Assembly: GCA_947564465.1 (NCBI GenBank)
Contig: CANOCV010000003.1
Coordinates: 32,991 to 96,990 of the forward strand
Length of the DNA stretch: 64,000 bases
DNA from: an uncultured Roseburia sp.
Lineage (GTDB): Bacteria; Bacillota; Clostridia; Lachnospirales; Lachnospiraceae
Reading direction: 5' to 3'
A program made the position numbers and the translations under genes. The notes beneath the pieces are model-generated. The model had not been told where the DNA came from, made no database searches, and worked only from the letters and a program-made list of their open reading frames with translations. This document shows positions 18,201-26,287 of this stretch, piece after piece (position 1 is the stretch's first letter; the number at the start of each line of letters is the position of its first letter).

Positions 18201-19686
18201 TATTTATTCCGTAAAGGTAGTGGGAGAAGAAAAAGTATTAGATAAGCAGATTCTTACGACTTCTGCAGCTTACAAAGCAGAAAAAGGCGTAAGTCATTAC
18301 AGCTGGTCATTCGATACCACAGAGAAGCTTGACAATGCAGCGCTTGTATTGAGCTTTGGAGACGGAGCAAGCGTTCAGCTTGACAACGTTACAATGATCG
18401 GCGCTTCACTGGCAGAAGAGGTAGATCCTACTCCGATGAATCCGTCAACCACATGGGTTTCTGATAACCAGGACGGCTCCGTGACTTTAAGCGGCGCAAA
18501 CGGCGCGTATACGGCTACCGTATCAAGCGGAAGCGGAACAGCATGGTATGCACCGCAGATCATAAGCGGAGATTATTCACTGGCAGGCGGAAAGAGTTAT
18601 AAGTTAAGCTTTAAGTACAAACTGGACGGAGATTCTAACGGTACCTTTGAGTATATCGTTCAGGAAAACGGCGGAAGCTGGACGGTATTCGTTCCGGTAA
18701 CGGAAATTGCTTATGATAAAGCGAACGCGGATGCAGACGGATACTGCACATACGAGACGACATTTACGGCGCCGACATCCTTAAAGGGTGTTCATACAGT
18801 ATTTGGTTTCGGACACAGTGCGGCCAAGGATTGTGGATTTGCATTCAAGGATGTTGCAATGAATCTGGCTGGTGGCGGATCCGGTGAGCCTGGTGAAGGC
18901 GATAACAGCGGCAATGTAATGCCGGGAAGCTACAGTATTTCTTATGTCCTTGGCGGAGGAACGAATGCGGCTTCCAACCCTACAAGATATACACAGGAAG
19001 ACGGAACAATTGCGCTTGCAGCACCGACAAGAGCAGGCTACACATTCTTAGGATGGTCAGTCGGAAAAGCAGGGGCTCCATATGTTACAACATTGTCCAA
19101 GAAAGAAGCAGGACCGGTTGTTTTATATGCAAATTGGCAGATTATTAAGGTGGCTGGCACAATTACAGTACCTTCAAGTGCAATTAGTAAGACATACGGT
19201 GCAAAGGCATTTAATCTTAATGCAAAGGGACAGGGAACTCTTACTTACACAAGCAGCAATCAAGCAGTAGTAAAGGTTGATGCTACCGGAAATGTGACGA
19301 TTGTCGGAGCAGGTAATGCCACAGTTACGATTAAGTCTGCCGGAGATGCAACTCACAATGCAGCAACGCTGAGTGTGACGATTAAAGTTGCACCGAAGAA
19401 GGTTACCGGCTTGAAAGTGAAATCGAAGAAGGCAAAGAAAGCAACACTTTCCTGGAAGAAGAACGCTCAGGCGACAGGATATCAGATTCAGTATTCTACA
19501 AGCAGCAAGTTTAAGAAAGCAAAAACTGTTTGGGTTACTAAGAATACTGCTAAGAAGCCAAGCAAGACGATTTCTAAACTGAAATCAGGAAAGAAATATT
19601 ATGTAAGAATCCGTGCATATAAGAACAAGGCAAAGAGTACTAGAATATACAGCACATGGGTGAAAAAGACAGTAAAAGTTAAGTAA
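15256..19686 (+). CDS. Secreted multi-domain GH16 beta-glucanase (laminarinase-like), copy 1
   Basis: 1476 residues. Order: signal peptide (1-33, cleavage near AYAAEA), two nearly identical 153-residue beta-sandwich modules (about 45-191 and 198-344), GH16 catalytic domain (about 382-665) with the motif EIDIME (Glu534 nucleophile, Asp536, Glu539 acid/base), three CBM4_9-like modules (about 721-858, 873-1050, 1064-1204), an InlB/Listeria-Bacteroides-type repeat (1225-1295, GYTFLGWSV), a bacterial Ig-like domain (1300-1379) and a very Lys-rich Fn3 domain to the end. The Fn3 tail is probably a wall-interaction module because no LPXTG or SLH is present. Likely cleaves beta-1,3/1,3-1,4-glucans outside the cell. 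AAGGAGGAA site 8 nt before ATG. Confidence 0.93.
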   Translation: MKRKWVKKVLSIALAASMTVTMIPSTGINAYAAEAEADVAEAAKYIDFNMIEHANYINEADTNVQLKYEGTKAIITGDNWSPDYGDGSKWQIQLKELIPVTKGEKYEVAFTIESEVSRDIFLKVGDVDQDSTIFLEETISLEAGKPYEFKGTTTGEVGIDKLMVLFALGLTSTDENTITISDFSLKGEKSGYVDVTPHINFDMIEHANYINEADTNVQLKYEGTKAIITGDNWSPDYGDGSKWQIQLKELIPVTKGEKYEVAFTIESEIARDIFLKIGDVDQDSTVFLEETISLEAGKPYEFKGTTSEEVGIDKLMVLFALGLTSTDENTITISNLSLKGENSGYVITELPPDEKGPEYDFSATEDNAANDYADPGKTIEGYNLIWADEFDGNYGDANVDENTGLNLDNWAYQLGDGTTDCSNPGWGNNELQCYTGNKKNVSVNEDLNGDGTPDGLLRITASYEKDGYDYAEESQKNYTSARLRTTSATNELFNTTYGYIEGRMSLPGTKGAWPAFWMLPQSTEIYGGWPVSGEIDIMETCGSFANGSIAQACGTLHWGGPEHVYKGSGYVGLDSDFTYFHTYAVDWEPGKITWYYDGKPINTLTNWKSAFSGASDALSFDAPFDMPFYMLLNLAVDSGQFGGTVNKANFQDDINMYVDYVRVYQREEGYVDAVVRTASDGIQDDWEQYAGQNQITDIADNIVTDTPDVNGVETTGDGADPSKWYLAYQNDASDATAEAYKDAAGKNWAKVGVNSQGGQDYSVQLIGHYNAKAGYVYQVSFDAYADGAIVGKTVNCDSKEWKGWSTYGIQSFELKNTATKYSFVFEQTEDFENCRIEFNLGAQASGNVYIGNVKVEIVDPSMISREENRKPLADGNLIYNGTFDQGDYHIGYWSVTEGTKLSVPRYTTEKLADTDVSVVDVASKTNYEAIADGVKYYERRAQITAEAGKEATVCQADLVMPADSYTLDFDMYSEKDATVTASIYSVKVVGEEKVLDKQILTTSAAYKAEKGVSHYSWSFDTTEKLDNAALVLSFGDGASVQLDNVTMIGASLAEEVDPTPMNPSTTWVSDNQDGSVTLSGANGAYTATVSSGSGTAWYAPQIISGDYSLAGGKSYKLSFKYKLDGDSNGTFEYIVQENGGSWTVFVPVTEIAYDKANADADGYCTYETTFTAPTSLKGVHTVFGFGHSAAKDCGFAFKDVAMNLAGGGSGEPGEGDNSGNVMPGSYSISYVLGGGTNAASNPTRYTQEDGTIALAAPTRAGYTFLGWSVGKAGAPYVTTLSKKEAGPVVLYANWQIIKVAGTITVPSSAISKTYGAKAFNLNAKGQGTLTYTSSNQAVVKVDATGNVTIVGAGNATVTIKSAGDATHNAATLSVTIKVAPKKVTGLKVKSKKAKKATLSWKKNAQATGYQIQYSTSSKFKKAKTVWVTKNTAKKPSKTISKLKSGKKYYVRIRAYKNKAKSTRIYSTWVKKTVKVK
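15388..16290 (+). repeat. In-frame tandem duplication of a 459-bp module inside the GH16 gene
   Basis: Copies begin near 15388 and 15847 with a 459-bp period (153 codons). The first 180 nt of each differ at only a few third positions; divergence grows toward the ends. The module is a carbohydrate-binding-like beta-sandwich (NWSPDYGDGSKWQIQL, then KGEKYEVAFTIESE). The close DNA identity points to a recent duplication. Confidence 0.9.
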
Positions 19687-19702
19687 TAATTTTATACAAG
19701 AG

Positions 19703-19744
19703 AGAACTGCCGTACGAGTGTTTCGTGCGGCGGTTTTCTTTTTA
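19703..19744 (+). terminator. Intrinsic terminator of GH16 copy 1
   Basis: Stem AACTGCCG / CGGCGGTT with an inner ACGA/TCGT pairing, followed by TTCTTTTTAT. The T-run leads directly into repeat copy R2. Confidence 0.8.
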
Positions 19745-19901
19745 TATCATAGGAAAGACCTTGGTGCTGTGAAGCATTAAAACCTACGACTTTCCTATGA
19801 TATAAAAAGCCCTCCGGGTAGATCGCACTGCGGCGGAGAGGAAATATATCGCTAAAGCGATCCGCCGCAGGCGGAGAATCCGGCAGAGCCGGATTCTATT
19901 T
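19744..19901 (+). repeat. Interspersed structured repeat, copy R2 (modules A+B)
   Basis: Full A+B unit. Module A arms TATCATAGGAAAG / CTTTCCTATGATA are perfect 13-mers. Module B keeps the GCGGCGG/CCGCCGC stem, inner hairpin TCGC-taaa-GCGA, and terminal hairpin GAATCCGGC-aga-GCCGGATTC, the last differing from R1 by paired changes. Immediately followed by copy R3. Confidence 0.9.
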
Positions 19902-20127
19902 TATATCATAGGAAAGACCTTGGTGCTGTGAAACGTTAAAACCTACGACTTTCCTATGATATAAAAGCTTATGCGCACTCGCGCGAGAGGAAGATATTGC
20001 TATGTAATAGTCCTAAGGAATCCCCCAGGCAAGCCTGGTACCCCTTAGGACAAATCCGCGCGCGGAAACAAAAGCTGCGCATTGAAAGCTGTTAATCCGC
20101 GAGGGTGTGCGAAGCGCACTTTTGTTC
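19902..20127 (+). repeat. Interspersed structured repeat, copy R3 (modules A+C)
   Basis: Module A again (TATCATAGGAAAG ... CTTTCCTATGATA), but joined to a different module C. C contains the palindrome CTCGCGCGAG, the nested stem TCCTAAGG...CCTTAGGA around CCAGGCaaGCCTGG, CCGCGCGCGG, and the hairpin GTGCGAAGCGCAC before TTTTGTT. It ends at the stop codon of the convergent histidine kinase gene. Together with R2 it fills the whole 440-bp gap. Confidence 0.85.
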
Positions 20128-21405
20128 CTACTTTTCGCATAATTCTAATACAAAGGTTGAACCGCCTCCTTTTGTATCTCTTATATATATTTTTCCGTGA
20201 TGCGCATCCGTGATTTCTTTTGCGATACTTAGCCCGAGTCCGAAATGTTCCTTTGTGGAGCGGGAATTTTCGCCGCGATAGAAGCGGTCAAAAACATAAG
20301 GCTTTTGTTCCTCAGGAATACCGGGACCATTGTCGGCAACTGAGAGATAAAAGTGCGGGGCATTATAGCGCAGAGAAAGCCGGATATGTCCACCGCAATT
20401 GCTATATGTGATGGCGTTGGAAATCAAGATACCAAGGAGCTGTGAGATCCGGGAGGCGTCGCAGATGCAAGGCGGCATTACCTCCTCCGGCAATTCAACG
20501 CTTAGGCGAATGTTTTTTTCTATTGCAAGAGGCAAAAACGCTTCGTAGGTGTCCAAAAGAAGTGTATCTAATTCCGTATTTTCCATACAAAAGGACCAGG
20601 TGTGGTTGTCGGCGCCGGCAAGAGTCAGCATGTCATTGACAAGAACGGACATGCGCTGCCCTTCTTTTTCTACCGTGTGGTAAAAGCCGGATTTTTCCTC
20701 AGAAGATGCATTTTCTGCCGCTGTGATGGAGGAGAGAATGACAGCGAGCGGTGTGCGCAGTTCGTGTGAAACAGCAGAGATAAATTCATTTTGCTTTTTC
20801 TGGGAAATTTGTATCGGTGCCAGCACTTTTTCGGTATAGTAAAACGAAAATAACAGCAGAAGTAAAAGGCCGCAGAGGTTGATCAGGGCCAGAAATATGC
20901 GCTGTGTCTTAAGCAGAGAATTTAGTTCATCCGTGGAATAAAGAATCACCGCAAGCACGGTTCCGCTATGCAGTCTGGCCGTGCAGGTATAGTAGCGCAT
21001 TCCGTCGGAGGCGTCATAAATTGTTTCGATATGCGGTGAGACGTACTCCGAGGATGTTTGGTAGGATATATTCGAAAGAAAATCCTGCAGTAAAACTTCT
21101 CTGGCGAGAGCCTGTTCTTTTTTGGAGAGAATTTCTGTTGTGTAGTCCAGGGGAATTCCTCTGTCATAGAGCGCTACAATATATCGTTTGTTGGCAGAAA
21201 TTTTCGTAAGCCATTCGTGCGTAACCATATGCTGCTGCTCAAGATTCGAAATCAAAGTACCCACATCTGCCTGAAAGGACAGAAATTGATTGCTTTTTTG
21301 TGCGCTTTCAGACATAAATAAGTAACAGAGCGACATAACAGCAAGAATCAGCCCGGCGATTCCGGTAAAAAGAAGGGTAAGTTTTCTATGAATCTTTTTG
21401 TACAT
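20128..21405 (-). CDS. Two-component sensor histidine kinase
   Basis: Start at ATG 21405, 6 nt after GGAGG; earlier in-frame starts are worse placed. The 425 residues show TM1 (about 10-31), an extracytoplasmic sensor of about 135 residues, TM2 (170-190) and no clear HAMP. HisKA has VSHELRTPL (His214). HATPase has SNAITYSNCGG (N box), DNGPGIP (G1), FDRFYRG and GLGLSIAKEI (G2). It overlaps the response-regulator gene by 20 bp. The divergent transport cluster starting at 22247 is the probable target. Confidence 0.93.
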   Translation of the reverse strand: MYKKIHRKLTLLFTGIAGLILAVMSLCYLFMSESAQKSNQFLSFQADVGTLISNLEQQHMVTHEWLTKISANKRYIVALYDRGIPLDYTTEILSKKEQALAREVLLQDFLSNISYQTSSEYVSPHIETIYDASDGMRYYTCTARLHSGTVLAVILYSTDELNSLLKTQRIFLALINLCGLLLLLLFSFYYTEKVLAPIQISQKKQNEFISAVSHELRTPLAVILSSITAAENASSEEKSGFYHTVEKEGQRMSVLVNDMLTLAGADNHTWSFCMENTELDTLLLDTYEAFLPLAIEKNIRLSVELPEEVMPPCICDASRISQLLGILISNAITYSNCGGHIRLSLRYNAPHFYLSVADNGPGIPEEQKPYVFDRFYRGENSRSTKEHFGLGLSIAKEITDAHHGKIYIRDTKGGGSTFVLELCEK

Positions 21406-22078
21406 GTGCATCCTCCAAGCGATAGCCAACACCACGGATTGTTTTTATTTGAACCTGAGTAGAAACATTTTTCAGGCGTCTTCGGACAAAGTGAATATAG
21501 TTGTCCAGATTGCCGTCCTCCACTTCGGCATCAATACCCCATATCTTAGTTAAAATAGTATTTCTCGGAAGCGTTTGTCCGGGATTGTTTAAGAAAAATT
21601 CCAGAAGAGAGCCTTCTTTTTTGGAGAGCGTAAAGCTTCCGAGGGAACCGCTTAAGCGGTTATTTTCCGGGAAATAGCAGATGTCCAGAAAAGACAGGCT
21701 GGTATTTTCCTGCCAGCCTCTGGGGCGTCTTGCAATGCTGCGGATTCTTGCTAAAAGCTCCGTGGTGGCAAACGGTTTGACAAGATAGTCATCGGCTCCG
21801 GCGTCAAGTCCGGTGATTTTGTCATTGACTTCCCCCAGAGCCGTCAGGATGATAATCGGAGTTTCTTTTCCGGTATCCCGAAATTTCTTCAACAGAGTAA
21901 TGCCGTCAATGTGCGGCAGCATTCTGTCCAATAAAATTAAGTCGTAAATATTTTGTTCCATATAAAATAGTGCATCCTCACCATCCGCGCAGGTATCGAT
22001 TGTAAAGCCTGCTTTTTCCAGCTGCTTGGATAAGGAAACGCTAAGACCGTTGTCGTCTTCTACTAATAAAATACGCAT
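21386..22078 (-). CDS. OmpR-family response regulator
   Basis: The 230 residues comprise a receiver domain with EDD acidic pocket, phospho-acceptor Asp51 (ILLDRMLP) and Lys in VKPFA, then a winged-helix DNA-binding domain (LTKIWG, VEDGNLDNYIHFVRRRL, IKTIRGVGYRLE). Forms a pair with the overlapping kinase gene downstream. Confidence 0.95.
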   Translation of the reverse strand: MRILLVEDDNGLSVSLSKQLEKAGFTIDTCADGEDALFYMEQNIYDLILLDRMLPHIDGITLLKKFRDTGKETPIIILTALGEVNDKITGLDAGADDYLVKPFATTELLARIRSIARRPRGWQENTSLSFLDICYFPENNRLSGSLGSFTLSKKEGSLLEFFLNNPGQTLPRNTILTKIWGIDAEVEDGNLDNYIHFVRRRLKNVSTQVQIKTIRGVGYRLEDAHVQKDS

Positions 22079-22130
22079 AAGAAATCCTTTCCGCTTTATT
22101 TTTAATTATTAAAGCATATTTTACCACGCA

Positions 22131-22189
22131 AATCTTTAATTAAACTCTAATTTTTTGGTAAGGGTTTTTTTAGAGAAAATTTAAAGATT
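22131..22189. promoter_or_regulatory. Long interrupted inverted repeat between the divergent regulator and transport genes
   Basis: AATCTTTAA..CTCTAA (22131-22150) is mirrored by TTAGAG..TTAAAGATT (22170-22189). 15 of the arm positions pair in two blocks (9+6). It sits in the 168-bp divergent intergenic region, a natural place for the OmpR-type regulator to bind and control both directions. The assignment as an operator is inference. Confidence 0.5.
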
Positions 22190-22246
22190 GTTGTGATAAC
22201 CTGTTTTCAGGGTGAGATATGGATTAAAAAAACAGGAGGTCTTTAG

Positions 22247-24577
22247 ATGAGAGGACGAACAAGAATACACAAAAACAGGATAGGGGCAATTGTTATGACG
22301 TTTTGCCTGCTGTTTTCTATGGCGGGTTGTGCTAATACGAATACGCAGGGGAAACAAGGAGAAAAACAACAGGGAGACGGCGGAGGAAAGTCGGAGAATG
22401 CAGGAAATGACGGTGCAATGGGGCGTTATATGGAGGAGGAGCTTGAGTTGCCAAAAACGCTTAGCGAGATATCCGATATCAGGAGACTGGCGGATAAAAG
22501 TCTGGTAATTCTCGATATGAAAGGAGGAGCCTGTTTCATCTCAACAGATGAGGGAAAAAGCTGGGAGAGTAAATCGGTTGCAGTGCTTTCCGGTATGTTA
22601 AATGAGGGGAGGGAAGCGGAGTATCTGGCAGGTACGCTTTTAGAGGATGGCAGCGTTTTTTGGGGTTACAATGACTGGGAGGCAGTCTCAGAGGGGCAGG
22701 AGACGGCATCTTCATATCCGACACATTATTATTATGTAGATATAGAAGGAAATGCGAAGGAGGTTGCACTGCCGGTAGATAACGGCCATTCGTATATCTC
22801 ACAGACAGTTTGTACGGCGGATAATTCCTTATATGGAATGGACAATGCGGGGAAAATTTACAGCATTGATCTGGAAAACCAAAAGGCCGAATATCTGTTT
22901 ACGCCGGAAAATGCTATGGGAGTTTCTTTACACACATGTGGAAACGATCTTGTGGTCCTTGATGAAAAAAAGGCGTATTTCTATGGAAAAGGAGACAGCG
23001 AGGCAGACAGTTCGGATACGCTATTAAATGAACAGATTGAAAAGGCTCTAAAGGCAGGGGGAATGGCAGCGGTTACGGGAGGAGCGGATGATAAGATCTA
23101 TCTGGCGTGCGCGGCAGGTCTTTACTCTCATGTCGCGGGCGGCAGCGTCATGGAACAGTTGGCGGACGGCGGACTGCTCGCGCTCGGAGAACCGTCTAAG
23201 CAGGCAAAGAAGATACTGGCGAATGACGACGGCAGCTTTCTTGTTTCCTTTAGCGACAGCAGTCTCTGCTCGTATACTTATGATCCGAATGTATCGGCGG
23301 TACCGACGGAGCAGCTGAATATATACAGCCTTACGGATAATGGAACGGTCAGGCAGGCAATCGGCAAGTTTCGGAAAATAAATCCGGATGTCTATGTAAA
23401 GCTGGAAGTCGGGATGAGCGGGGAGGACAGTGTGACAGTCAATGATGCGGTAAAGAATTTGAATACAAGGCTATTGGCAAACGAGGGTCCCGATATCTTA
23501 ATATTGGACGGTATGCCGATGGAATCGTATGTGGAAAAGGGAATTCTTGCGGATATCGGCAGTCTGCTCGACGAAGTCATGGGTGAATCGGAATATTTTG
23601 AAAATCTGACAAGGGCGTATCAAAAGGATAATGGGATATTTGCCGTTCCGCTCCGGTTTCAGGTTCCGGTGCTGACCGGAAAAGGGGGAAGCCTTGCGGA
23701 GGTTACAGATCTGAAATCTCTTGCCGGTGCGGTAGAAGCGGCAAGAGAGGAAGATACGAAACCAAGAAACGTACTTGGAACATTTACGGCAGAAGAGTTA
23801 TTAGATGTCCTTTCCGTTTCCTGCGGAAACGCATGGCAGAAGGAGGACGGAAGTCTCGACGAAGGTGCGCTGTCGGAATTTTTGACGCAGGCGAAACGAA
23901 TATACGACGCCGATCAGGCGAATCTGACGGACGAGGATAAAGATGCCCATAACAGGGCGATGGCAATGGGGTCAAAATACTTGCAGGCCGCCGAATCACA
24001 GACCTTTAATATACAGGCAAGGTATCAGATTTTTGCAATGGCAAATCTTGGCGGGAAAGAGGACTATCCTCACACCATGGCGTCTCTAATTAATATAGAG
24101 GACGGGGTTTTAAAGAAAACAGTCGGACAGACGGACAATGTTTTTCTTCCTTCGGGTGTGACCGGAATTTGTGCAGGCGGAAACAATCAGGAGCTTGCAA
24201 AGGAATTTCTAAAGGAAATGCTTTCCGAGGAAGTTCAGCACTACGATTCCGGCGACGGATTCCCGGTGAATAAAACTTCATTTATGGAATGGACCAGGCA
24301 GCCCGAAGAGACGGATCAGACATCTTTAGCAATTGTAGAGGGCGGAGACGGAGCCGACGGGGAGGTACACTCCGTAGATTATTCCATATGGCCGAATGAA
24401 GAGCAGTGGCAGAATCTACTTAAAATTATTTCTGAGTTGGAGAAGCCGTGTCTTACGGATGAAGTAATCTTAGACAGTGTAAAAGATATCGGCGCGGATG
24501 TTTTAACAGGAGAAAAGAAGTTAGAGGACGGTGTCAATGAAATTAAACAGAAAATCGAAATTTACATCAAGGAGTAG
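22247..24577 (+). CDS. Lipoprotein: beta-propeller-like N-terminal half fused to an ABC solute-binding domain
   Basis: 776 residues with a lipobox FSMAGC (Cys28). Residues about 60-360 contain repeated strand patterns typical of photosynthesis/BNR-like propellers (FISTDEGKSWESK). From about 365 on, a family-1 extracellular solute-binding fold begins (LNIYSLTDNGTVRQAIGKFRKINPDV, later GPDILILDGMPMESYVEKG). The two-module arrangement on one lipoprotein is unusual. It starts behind a GGAGG site and ends 41 nt inside the first permease gene, so it belongs to that importer. Confidence 0.8.
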   Translation: MRGRTRIHKNRIGAIVMTFCLLFSMAGCANTNTQGKQGEKQQGDGGGKSENAGNDGAMGRYMEEELELPKTLSEISDIRRLADKSLVILDMKGGACFISTDEGKSWESKSVAVLSGMLNEGREAEYLAGTLLEDGSVFWGYNDWEAVSEGQETASSYPTHYYYVDIEGNAKEVALPVDNGHSYISQTVCTADNSLYGMDNAGKIYSIDLENQKAEYLFTPENAMGVSLHTCGNDLVVLDEKKAYFYGKGDSEADSSDTLLNEQIEKALKAGGMAAVTGGADDKIYLACAAGLYSHVAGGSVMEQLADGGLLALGEPSKQAKKILANDDGSFLVSFSDSSLCSYTYDPNVSAVPTEQLNIYSLTDNGTVRQAIGKFRKINPDVYVKLEVGMSGEDSVTVNDAVKNLNTRLLANEGPDILILDGMPMESYVEKGILADIGSLLDEVMGESEYFENLTRAYQKDNGIFAVPLRFQVPVLTGKGGSLAEVTDLKSLAGAVEAAREEDTKPRNVLGTFTAEELLDVLSVSCGNAWQKEDGSLDEGALSEFLTQAKRIYDADQANLTDEDKDAHNRAMAMGSKYLQAAESQTFNIQARYQIFAMANLGGKEDYPHTMASLINIEDGVLKKTVGQTDNVFLPSGVTGICAGGNNQELAKEFLKEMLSEEVQHYDSGDGFPVNKTSFMEWTRQPEETDQTSLAIVEGGDGADGEVHSVDYSIWPNEEQWQNLLKIISELEKPCLTDEVILDSVKDIGADVLTGEKKLEDGVNEIKQKIEIYIKE

Positions 24578-25406
24578 ACAGTTCGGTTATCTATTGTTTT
24601 TACTTCCGAGCCTTGCGGGGGTGCTCATATTTGTTATGGCGCCCTTCGGCAGGGTCATACTGTACTCGGTGAAAACGGCGGCTACAAGCGAGTTCTGCGG
24701 TCTGGAAAATTATCGGACGGTGCTTTCCAATGAAGCTTTTTTGCTGGCGGCAAAAAACACGGCAAGGTTTGACGCGTTATGTCTGCCGTTGTTAATCGGA
24801 ATTTCTCTGCTGCTTGCGGTTCTGTTATCGAAAAGTAAACTGATACAGAAAATAAAGTCGGCGTGGCTTTTTCCGCTTGCCATTCCCTCGGCAACACTCG
24901 TTCTGATCTGGAAAATGCTGTTTGAAAAAAACGGAATCATCAATGCAGGATTAATGCAGGCGGGAATCGAAGGTCCGGACTGGATGGGAAGCAATCTGTC
25001 TTTCTATGTGCTTGTTGTCAGTTATATTTGGAAAAATCTGGGATATACGGTTCTATTATGGCTTTCGGGAATTTTATCCGTACCGGAGAATATTCTTGAG
25101 GCGGCAAGAGTCGATGGGGCAAACGAGAGAAAAAGCTTCTTTTATGTGGTGCTTCCGAATCTAAAGCCTGTGTTTTATACGATAACCGTGTTGTCCTTTT
25201 TAAACTCCTTTCAGGTGTTTCGGGAGGCATATCTTGTCGCGGGCGCGTATCCGCAGGAGAGCATGTATTTGCTGCAGCATCTGTTCAATAATTGGTTTAC
25301 CAGCCTGTCCATAGACAAAATGTCCGCGGCTGCGGTGATACTTGCGCTTATCTTTTCCGCAATTGTTCTTGTACTGCAAAAGCTGTGGGATCAAGGAGGA
25401 AAGTAA
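24537..25406 (+). CDS. Carbohydrate-type ABC permease (MalF-like)
   Basis: Start at ATG 24537, 41 nt before the stop of the lipoprotein gene, with AGAGGA 8 nt upstream. The 289 residues have six spans and the EAA loop LEAARVDGANERKSFFYVVLP that docks the ATPase. Forms the first half of the membrane channel with the next gene. Confidence 0.9.
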   Translation: MKLNRKSKFTSRSRQFGYLLFLLPSLAGVLIFVMAPFGRVILYSVKTAATSEFCGLENYRTVLSNEAFLLAAKNTARFDALCLPLLIGISLLLAVLLSKSKLIQKIKSAWLFPLAIPSATLVLIWKMLFEKNGIINAGLMQAGIEGPDWMGSNLSFYVLVVSYIWKNLGYTVLLWLSGILSVPENILEAARVDGANERKSFFYVVLPNLKPVFYTITVLSFLNSFQVFREAYLVAGAYPQESMYLLQHLFNNWFTSLSIDKMSAAAVILALIFSAIVLVLQKLWDQGGK

Positions 25407-25433
25407 TGCGAAGCATTTTTTTAGGAGGATGAA

Positions 25434-26282
25434 ATGAAACGATGGACGAGACTTGTGATTGATGTGTTGTTAATTGTTCTTGCAGTTCTAATCTGCATGC
25501 CGGTGATACTCGTGGCTTTAGGTTCTCTGAAAGCGGATTCGGAGCTGCTTGACGGTCTTTTGCCGATTCTAAGCGATTCCAGGGAAATGATAGACTGGAA
25601 TTTGTTTCCGCTCTATCCGACTTTAAAGCATTATCAGGAGGTTCTATTTAAAACACCGCAGTTCTTTACCGTGTTTTTCAACTCGGTGAAGATAGCAGGA
25701 TCTATTTTGTTGGGGCAGCTTGTGATTGCAGTGCCTGCGGCATGGGCGTTTGCGAGATTTGATTTTCGTTTTAAGAAGCCTGTATTTGTCATTTATGTGG
25801 TATTGATGCTGATGCCGTTTCAGATAACTATGCTGCCGAATTATCTGGTGTTAAACGGCTTAAAGCTTTTAAATACGCATGCGAGCGTTGTGCTGCCGGC
25901 TATTTTTTCTACATTTCCGGTATTTATAATATACCGCGGCTTCTGCGAAATTCCAAAGAGTCTGATTGAGGCGGCAAAGATAGACGGAGCAGGGAATTTT
26001 GCGGTGTTTTTTAAGATAGGGATACCGCTTGGATCTTCGGGTATTCTTTCTGCGATGGTGCTCGGATTTTTGAATTATTGGAATATGGTGGAGCAGCCCC
26101 TGGCATTCTTGCAGGATAAATCACTATGGCCGCTGTCGCTGTATCTGCCGGAAATTGATGTCAGCCATGCGGGGCTTGCGTTTGGCGCGTCTGTGATTAC
26201 ATTGATACCTGCGGTATTTGTGTTTTTGATCGGACAGGAATATTTGGAACAGGGAATTGTAGCAGCGGGAATAAAGGAATAA
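25434..26282 (+). CDS. Carbohydrate-type ABC permease (MalG-like)
   Basis: The 282 residues show six spans and EAA loop IEAAKIDGAGNFAVFFKIGIP. It follows the first permease by 27 nt with its own TAGGAGGA site. No ATPase gene is present in this cluster; Gram-positive importers of this class often share a general ATPase (MsmX-type), which may apply here. Confidence 0.9.
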   Translation: MKRWTRLVIDVLLIVLAVLICMPVILVALGSLKADSELLDGLLPILSDSREMIDWNLFPLYPTLKHYQEVLFKTPQFFTVFFNSVKIAGSILLGQLVIAVPAAWAFARFDFRFKKPVFVIYVVLMLMPFQITMLPNYLVLNGLKLLNTHASVVLPAIFSTFPVFIIYRGFCEIPKSLIEAAKIDGAGNFAVFFKIGIPLGSSGILSAMVLGFLNYWNMVEQPLAFLQDKSLWPLSLYLPEIDVSHAGLAFGASVITLIPAVFVFLIGQEYLEQGIVAAGIKE

Positions 26283-26287
26283 AAAAT

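Noticed and set aside
25434..26282. An ATPase gene inside the transport cluster
   Set aside because: No Walker A/B plus ABC signature was seen anywhere from 22247 to 28335 on either strand.
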